Shown: in pieces, positions 60,367 to 64,000 of the stretch | How the letters are laid out: each line of letters opens with the position of its first letter | How positions within the stretch are numbered: the stretch's first letter is position 1 | Source: an uncultured Candidatus Melainabacteria bacterium | Lineage (GTDB): Bacteria; Cyanobacteriota; Vampirovibrionia; Gastranaerophilales; Gastranaerophilaceae | Direction of reading: 5' to 3' | Assembly: GCA_949927415.1 (NCBI GenBank) | Contig: CATLFB010000002.1 | Coordinates: 372,001-436,000 of the forward strand | DNA: 64,000 nucleotides | Position numbers and translations under genes: made by a program | The notes under the pieces: model-generated | Databases searched by the model: none | The model's input: the letters and a program-made list of their open reading frames with translations, nothing else | Told to the model about the DNA's origin: nothing

Positions 60367-61010
60367 AAATAAATATCCTTATTGTAGAAGACCATGAACT
60401 AACAAGATTCGGACTCAAAACAACTTTTGAGGGCGTTGATTACATCGAAAATATTTACGAGGCGGAATCTGCTGAGCGCGCGCTTGAAATATTTAATGAC
60501 AATCAGATTGATGTTGTAATTATGGATTTGGGGCTTCCCGGCATGAACGGCATTGAGGCAACCCGAAAACTTCGCGATACAAATAAGGATGTGAAAGTTA
60601 TTATTCTGACGTCCCACAACGACGAAAAAGAAGTTCTTAACAGCCTGAAAGCCGGCGCAAACGCTTATTGTTCAAAAGAAATTAACCCCCAAAGGCTTGT
60701 CACGGTTGTCCAGTCAGTTGCTGACGGCGCTGCATGGTTTGATCCGAGTATAGCGCATATTGTTTTGAAAGCGTCTACAAGTTCGCGCCGTTTTGATACT
60801 GATGCAAGCGGTAAAGATTACGATTTGACAACCCGCGAAAAACAAATCCTCAAACTTATGACAGAAGGGTATTCAAACATGGAAATCGCACAGCTTCTTG
60901 TAATAAGCATTAATACAACAAAAGCCCATGTTGCAAGTATTCTTCAAAAACTTGAAGTTGATGACAGATTGCAGGCAGCCCTGAAGGCTCTGAAAAATAA
61001 TATCGTATAA
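60363..61010 (+). CDS. NarL/FixJ-family response regulator
   Basis: 215 residues: receiver with phospho-acceptor D55 (VVIMDLGLPG) and a LuxR-type HTH (LTTREKQILKLMTEGYSNME, ISINTTKAHVASILQKLEVD). Translationally coupled to the TPR gene. Its kinase is not adjacent; the orphan kinases at 26.0 kb or elsewhere could serve it. Confidence 0.93.
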   Translation: MKINILIVEDHELTRFGLKTTFEGVDYIENIYEAESAERALEIFNDNQIDVVIMDLGLPGMNGIEATRKLRDTNKDVKVIILTSHNDEKEVLNSLKAGANAYCSKEINPQRLVTVVQSVADGAAWFDPSIAHIVLKASTSSRRFDTDASGKDYDLTTREKQILKLMTEGYSNMEIAQLLVISINTTKAHVASILQKLEVDDRLQAALKALKNNIV

Positions 61011-61020
61011 AGGAATTAAA

Positions 61021-61647
61021 ATGTGTGCTTGTGCAAATGTTTTATTAGTTGACGATAACCCTAAATATTTGAAAGATGCCCTGCCATATTACGGCTACAA
61101 TGTCCGAACAGCTTTGGACGGAATACAGGCGCTGGAAATCCTTACAACCGAAAAAGAAAAATTCGATATAGTGCTTCTGGATGTTATGATGCCGAATTTC
61201 GACGGCTGGCAGACCCTGAAAGCTATCCGAAAGCATGAAAAAACAAAATACCTTCCTGTTATAATGATAACAGCGGTTTCAGAAGAGCAAAAAGTTATCG
61301 CAGGCCTCAAAAACGGTGCTGATGATTACATTACAAAACCCTTTGTCCTTCCAAATCTCTTAGCCCGCATGGAAGCTGTTCTGCGCCGTGCAGAATGGGT
61401 TAAGCAGGAAAAAGGTCCGCAGCTGTCGTTCAAATCGAACGAAACCCTGCAAGCCCTTTCCCCGCGCGAGCGCGAAGTCTTGACATTGGCCGCAAAAGGT
61501 GCAAATAATAAAGATATAGCCGAAAAATTAGTGTTGTCAGAGGTTACAATTAAGAGCCACCTTAACAGTATCTTTAAGAAACTGAAGGTGACAAGCCGTA
61601 CACAGGCAGTATTGCTGGCTATGCAGATGGATTTGATAAAAAATTAA
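61021..61647 (+). CDS. Response regulator with LuxR-type output
   Basis: 208 residues: receiver (D54 in IVLLDVMMPN, VISEEQ.. region AVSEEQ, TKPF) and LuxR HTH (LSPREREVLTLAAKGANNKD, LSEVTIKSHLNSIFKKLKVT). N-terminus MCACANVLLVDDNPKY. AAAGGAATT precedes the ATG, 10 nt after the previous regulator. Two tandem LuxR-output regulators behind a c-di-GMP-type phosphodiesterase suggest one signalling module. Confidence 0.92.
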   Translation: MCACANVLLVDDNPKYLKDALPYYGYNVRTALDGIQALEILTTEKEKFDIVLLDVMMPNFDGWQTLKAIRKHEKTKYLPVIMITAVSEEQKVIAGLKNGADDYITKPFVLPNLLARMEAVLRRAEWVKQEKGPQLSFKSNETLQALSPREREVLTLAAKGANNKDIAEKLVLSEVTIKSHLNSIFKKLKVTSRTQAVLLAMQMDLIKN

Positions 61648-61675
61648 TTTAAAATATACATAAAAGGAGAATAAA

Positions 61676-62206
61676 ATGATTGATTATACTAAAGAAGAAT
61701 TAGTCGAATTATTACAAAAATATCCCGAAAAATTTAACGAATGGAAACATGAGCAGGAAGAAGTTGACCTTAGCGAAGTCGACTTTTCAGGCATAAACCT
61801 TGCTGAAATAGATTTTACAGACGTTGATTTGAATTCAAGTTCATTTGCGGATTGCGTATTGTCTTTCATAAAATTTAATAATACAGATTTAACTTCAGTT
61901 GATTTCACCCGTGCGCGGGTTGTTGAATGCGACTTTACAGATGCCCTGATGAACGGTGCGGATTGCAGTTATGCAGAAATGACCTACTGCAACTTTACAG
62001 ACACTGATATGGCCGGATGTATTTTTTCCGAAAGCGATTTGAGCAATTCTGATTTGACCGCTTCCATCAACCTTCACGCCTGCCGTTTTGATGAGGATAC
62101 AATCTGGCCGGATAATGAATTTATGCCGGAAGGGTTTGACGCTCAATACAGCGACGATTTGTCTTCTTTGAAAGATGATGAAGACGCTGTTGTCGGTGAT
62201 TACTAG
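61676..62206 (+). CDS. Pentapeptide-repeat protein
   Basis: 176 residues. About 20 tandem pentapeptides of the A(D/N)LxX type (LSEVDFSGINLAEIDFTDVD, MNGADCSYAEMTYCNFTDTD) form a right-handed beta-helix, with an acidic C-terminal tail. No known activity; DNA-mimic gyrase protection (Qnr-like) is one known role of the fold, not shown here. AAAAGGAG precedes the ATG. Last gene of the signalling run, ending at a perfect terminator. Confidence 0.85.
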   Translation: MIDYTKEELVELLQKYPEKFNEWKHEQEEVDLSEVDFSGINLAEIDFTDVDLNSSSFADCVLSFIKFNNTDLTSVDFTRARVVECDFTDALMNGADCSYAEMTYCNFTDTDMAGCIFSESDLSNSDLTASINLHACRFDEDTIWPDNEFMPEGFDAQYSDDLSSLKDDEDAVVGDY

Positions 62207-62230
62207 AATTTTGACCCTAAATAAAATATT

Positions 62231-62260
62231 AAAAAAGCCGGTTTTAAAACCGGCTTTTTT
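62231..62260. terminator. Bidirectional terminator
   Basis: A perfect 30-bp palindrome (AAAAAAGCCGGTTTT then its inverse) between the convergent pentapeptide and DAHP-synthase genes. Confidence 0.93.
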
Positions 62261-62266
62261 GTTCTC

Positions 62267-63316
62267 TTAATTTACATTAGCGCTCAGACAATTCTGTTCG
62301 TAGTGAAGGCTTTCGCTGAATTTGTTCAACCGTGCCATAACCTCTTTAAACATCGGTATCGGAAGGCTCTGTTTGCCGTCAGAAAGCGCGTTTTCAGGAT
62401 CATGGTGAACTTCAATCATAATTCCGTCAGCGCCAACTACAAGCCCCGCTTTTGCTAACGGTTCAATCAAATATCTTTGCCCTGTTCCATGGCTCGGGTC
62501 AACGATAATCGGAAGATGCGAATATTTTTTGATGACAGGAATTGATGCGATATCCATGACGTTTCTGGTGAATGCGCTGTCAAAGCTTCTGATTCCGCGC
62601 TCGCATAGTATTACATTGCGGTTGCCCTGATACATAATATGTTCTGCTGCAAGCAAAAATTCTCTAATAGTACTTGCAAGCCCGCGTTTTAGAATAACCG
62701 GTTTGTTTGAGCGTCCGACTGCCTGCAGCAGTTTGAAGTTTTGAACGTTTCTTGCGCCAATCTGCAATACATCAACGTATTCGCACATCATATCCAAATC
62801 ACATGCGTCCATAACCTCAGATACTGTCAAAAGTCCGGTTTCTTCGCTTGCTCGTTTTAGATATTGAAGCGCCTTTTCTCCAAACCCTTGAAAATCATAG
62901 GGAGAAGTTCTCGGCTTGAACGCGCCGCCTCGTAAAAATTGACAGCCCATTTCTTTTGCCGCAAGCGCAACCTTCAAAAGTCCTTCGTAATCCTCTTCAA
63001 CCGAACACGGACCAACCATCGAAACCGGTTTGTTGTTTCCGCCGATTTTTACCCCGTTGGAAAATTCTATCACAGTGTCTTCTTTTTGGCTGTCGCGCGA
63101 TGCAAGCCTGTAGGGTTCTCGTATTACTTTTACTTCTTTTACGCCTTCAAAAGCCGCAATTCTGCCGGGCGTAATTGACGTTTTATCACCCAGCGCGTCG
63201 ATTACAGTGTGAACTTCGCCTTCGTTGCAGCGTACTTTAAATCCGTTTTCTTTTAATAAATCCAAAACTCTCTGGATATTAACTTTAGTCGCGGTGCGCT
63301 CCATTATAATAATCAT
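62267..63316 (-). CDS. aroF: 3-deoxy-7-phosphoheptulonate synthase (AroF-type)
   Basis: 349 residues. An N-terminal regulatory (ferredoxin-like) domain of ~75 residues precedes the TIM barrel: GPCSVEEDYEGLLKVALAAK, LRGGAFKPRTSPYDFQGFGE, LQIGARNVQNFKLL, KPVILKRGLAST, CERGIRSFD, PIIVDPSHGTGQR and DGIMIEVHHDPENALSDGKQ. It makes DAHP, the first step of the shikimate pathway. GAGGAG lies 9 nt before the ATG at 63316. Type I-beta subgroup by architecture. Confidence 0.95.
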   Translation of the reverse strand: MIIIMERTATKVNIQRVLDLLKENGFKVRCNEGEVHTVIDALGDKTSITPGRIAAFEGVKEVKVIREPYRLASRDSQKEDTVIEFSNGVKIGGNNKPVSMVGPCSVEEDYEGLLKVALAAKEMGCQFLRGGAFKPRTSPYDFQGFGEKALQYLKRASEETGLLTVSEVMDACDLDMMCEYVDVLQIGARNVQNFKLLQAVGRSNKPVILKRGLASTIREFLLAAEHIMYQGNRNVILCERGIRSFDSAFTRNVMDIASIPVIKKYSHLPIIVDPSHGTGQRYLIEPLAKAGLVVGADGIMIEVHHDPENALSDGKQSLPIPMFKEVMARLNKFSESLHYEQNCLSANVN

Positions 63317-63382
63317 CTTTTTTCTCCTCGGGGTTGGGTAAAAACTTCTGCGCTACCAGTGTAGCATAAAGTTTTTTTCGAA

Positions 63383-63985
63383 TCAATTTTTAGTTAATTT
63401 TCTTTTCAAAACTTTGGCAGGATAATATTCGGGTAAAATTCTCAAGCAGTTTTCAATAGAATTCAGCGCCCTTTCGGTTTTTCCTTCTGCCTCATAAACA
63501 TATCCAAGCATCACATGAAGTTCGGGGTCATGATAAAAGTAAGTTTTGGCGCGTTCAAGGTAAAATTTTCCGTACGAATGAAGATTGTTGTTCAGAAATA
63601 CGCGGCCGATGTATTTGTAAGTTTCGGGGTTGACGGATGAAAACATGTCTGCGTATTTGATAATTTCTTCGACATATTCACCTTTTTCGTAATTTATTAA
63701 AAGGTTCAAATCTATTTCTAAAAAATTCCTCAAATCAAAATAAGTCGGATAGGGAGCCTGTTTTTCAAGAAGAATTTTTGTGACCATATTTCCCCATCTG
63801 GCGCGTGTTTCAAGGTCTTGAAGGTCGGAAAAAAGATTTTCCGCCTCTTTTAATTCATCGTTTAAAAGTTTGCAATATGCAAGTTCAAGCCTGTAATTAT
63901 TTTTTTCAAAAAAACTTTGACATTCACTATCAAGAGCGAATGTCAAAAGTTTATTTTTTGCTTTTTCTAAATCGTAAAATGCCAT
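63383..63985 (-). CDS. TPR-like helical protein
   Basis: 200 residues of helical repeats; the C-terminal pair (LHVMLGYVYEAEGKTERALN, SIENCLRILPEYYPAKVL) is a clear TPR. Cytoplasmic by sequence (no signal peptide). Function unknown. It lies near the window edge, so its operon partners are not visible. Confidence 0.75.
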   Translation of the reverse strand: MAFYDLEKAKNKLLTFALDSECQSFFEKNNYRLELAYCKLLNDELKEAENLFSDLQDLETRARWGNMVTKILLEKQAPYPTYFDLRNFLEIDLNLLINYEKGEYVEEIIKYADMFSSVNPETYKYIGRVFLNNNLHSYGKFYLERAKTYFYHDPELHVMLGYVYEAEGKTERALNSIENCLRILPEYYPAKVLKRKLTKN

Positions 63986-64000
63986 TATCTTCTGTCAGAT

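Noticed and set aside
1-64000. CRISPR array
   Set aside because: No regularly spaced direct repeats with unique spacers were seen; the tandem units at 32.7 and 41.7 kb are degenerate ~140-bp repeats without spacers.

Overview
The window reads as a low-GC Gram-negative (diderm) bacterial chromosome. It carries an LptF/LptG-type LPS-export permease, lipoproteins and Sec signal peptides, a PPi-dependent phosphofructokinase, a one-piece tmRNA, PriA, Mfd and many two-component proteins. The mix and the base composition would suit a gut Vampirovibrionia/Gastranaerophilales ('Melainabacteria')-type genome, but that placement is inference; nothing here is a decisive phylogenetic marker.

Layout. (1) 1-13,240 is accessory DNA: a ParB-domain/adenine methyltransferase fusion cut by the window edge, small membrane and secreted proteins, an XRE regulator, an McrBC type IV restriction operon whose mcrB is split by a one-base shift in an A6 tract, a truncated-gene junction near 9.7 kb, and a compact phage/ICE-like immunity module (Cro-like, repressor, ImmA-like protease, large serine recombinase). 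The recombinase reading frame runs into the 3' end of ssrA (tmRNA, minus strand, 13,238-13,641), so ssrA is the inferred attachment site. (2) 13.8-31 kb is mostly housekeeping: CCA/poly(A) polymerase, an SF1 helicase-nuclease fusion, an exported-looking VRR-NUC protein, PriA, the gmk-coaBC-nif3 operon, a GAF histidine kinase, a YbaK-type deacylase, an organophosphate transporter, a DEDDh exonuclease and thioredoxin. (3) 31-44 kb holds an unknown coiled-coil protein, Mfd, a PpiC-type lipoprotein, an OmpR/histidine-kinase pair with tadA and a TIGR02757 gene, then a possible effector/immunity pair. (4) 44-64 kb holds PPi-PFK, phosphohexomutase, prephenate dehydratase, an isolated phage-tail-like transcription unit, TyrRS, CysE, the Lpt permease, an MDR dehydrogenase, a degenerate M48 peptidase, a GAF/HD-GYP-TPR-response-regulator cluster, a pentapeptide protein and DAHP synthase.

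Non-coding structure is rich. There are three MITE-like elements with terminal inverted repeats (15.7, 51.3 and 54.9 kb), a composite repeat (about 140-bp units headed by CTACGTACGTAG with a CCCTCTCC hairpin between them) in two copies 9 kb apart, and related GC-rich palindromes inserted in frame inside cca and mfd. There is also a four-site operator array in the immunity region, a duplicated 5' end upstream of tmRNA, and a recurring promoter arrangement in which the -10 hexamer lies 6-7 nt before the start codon, which predicts leaderless mRNAs.

No single complete undescribed system is proven. The best leads are the in-frame palindromic elements with the composite repeat, the frameshifted McrBC with a Cys-rich McrC, the ssrA-integrated module, and the motif shared by two otherwise unrelated small accessory proteins, one of which precedes a membrane protein.
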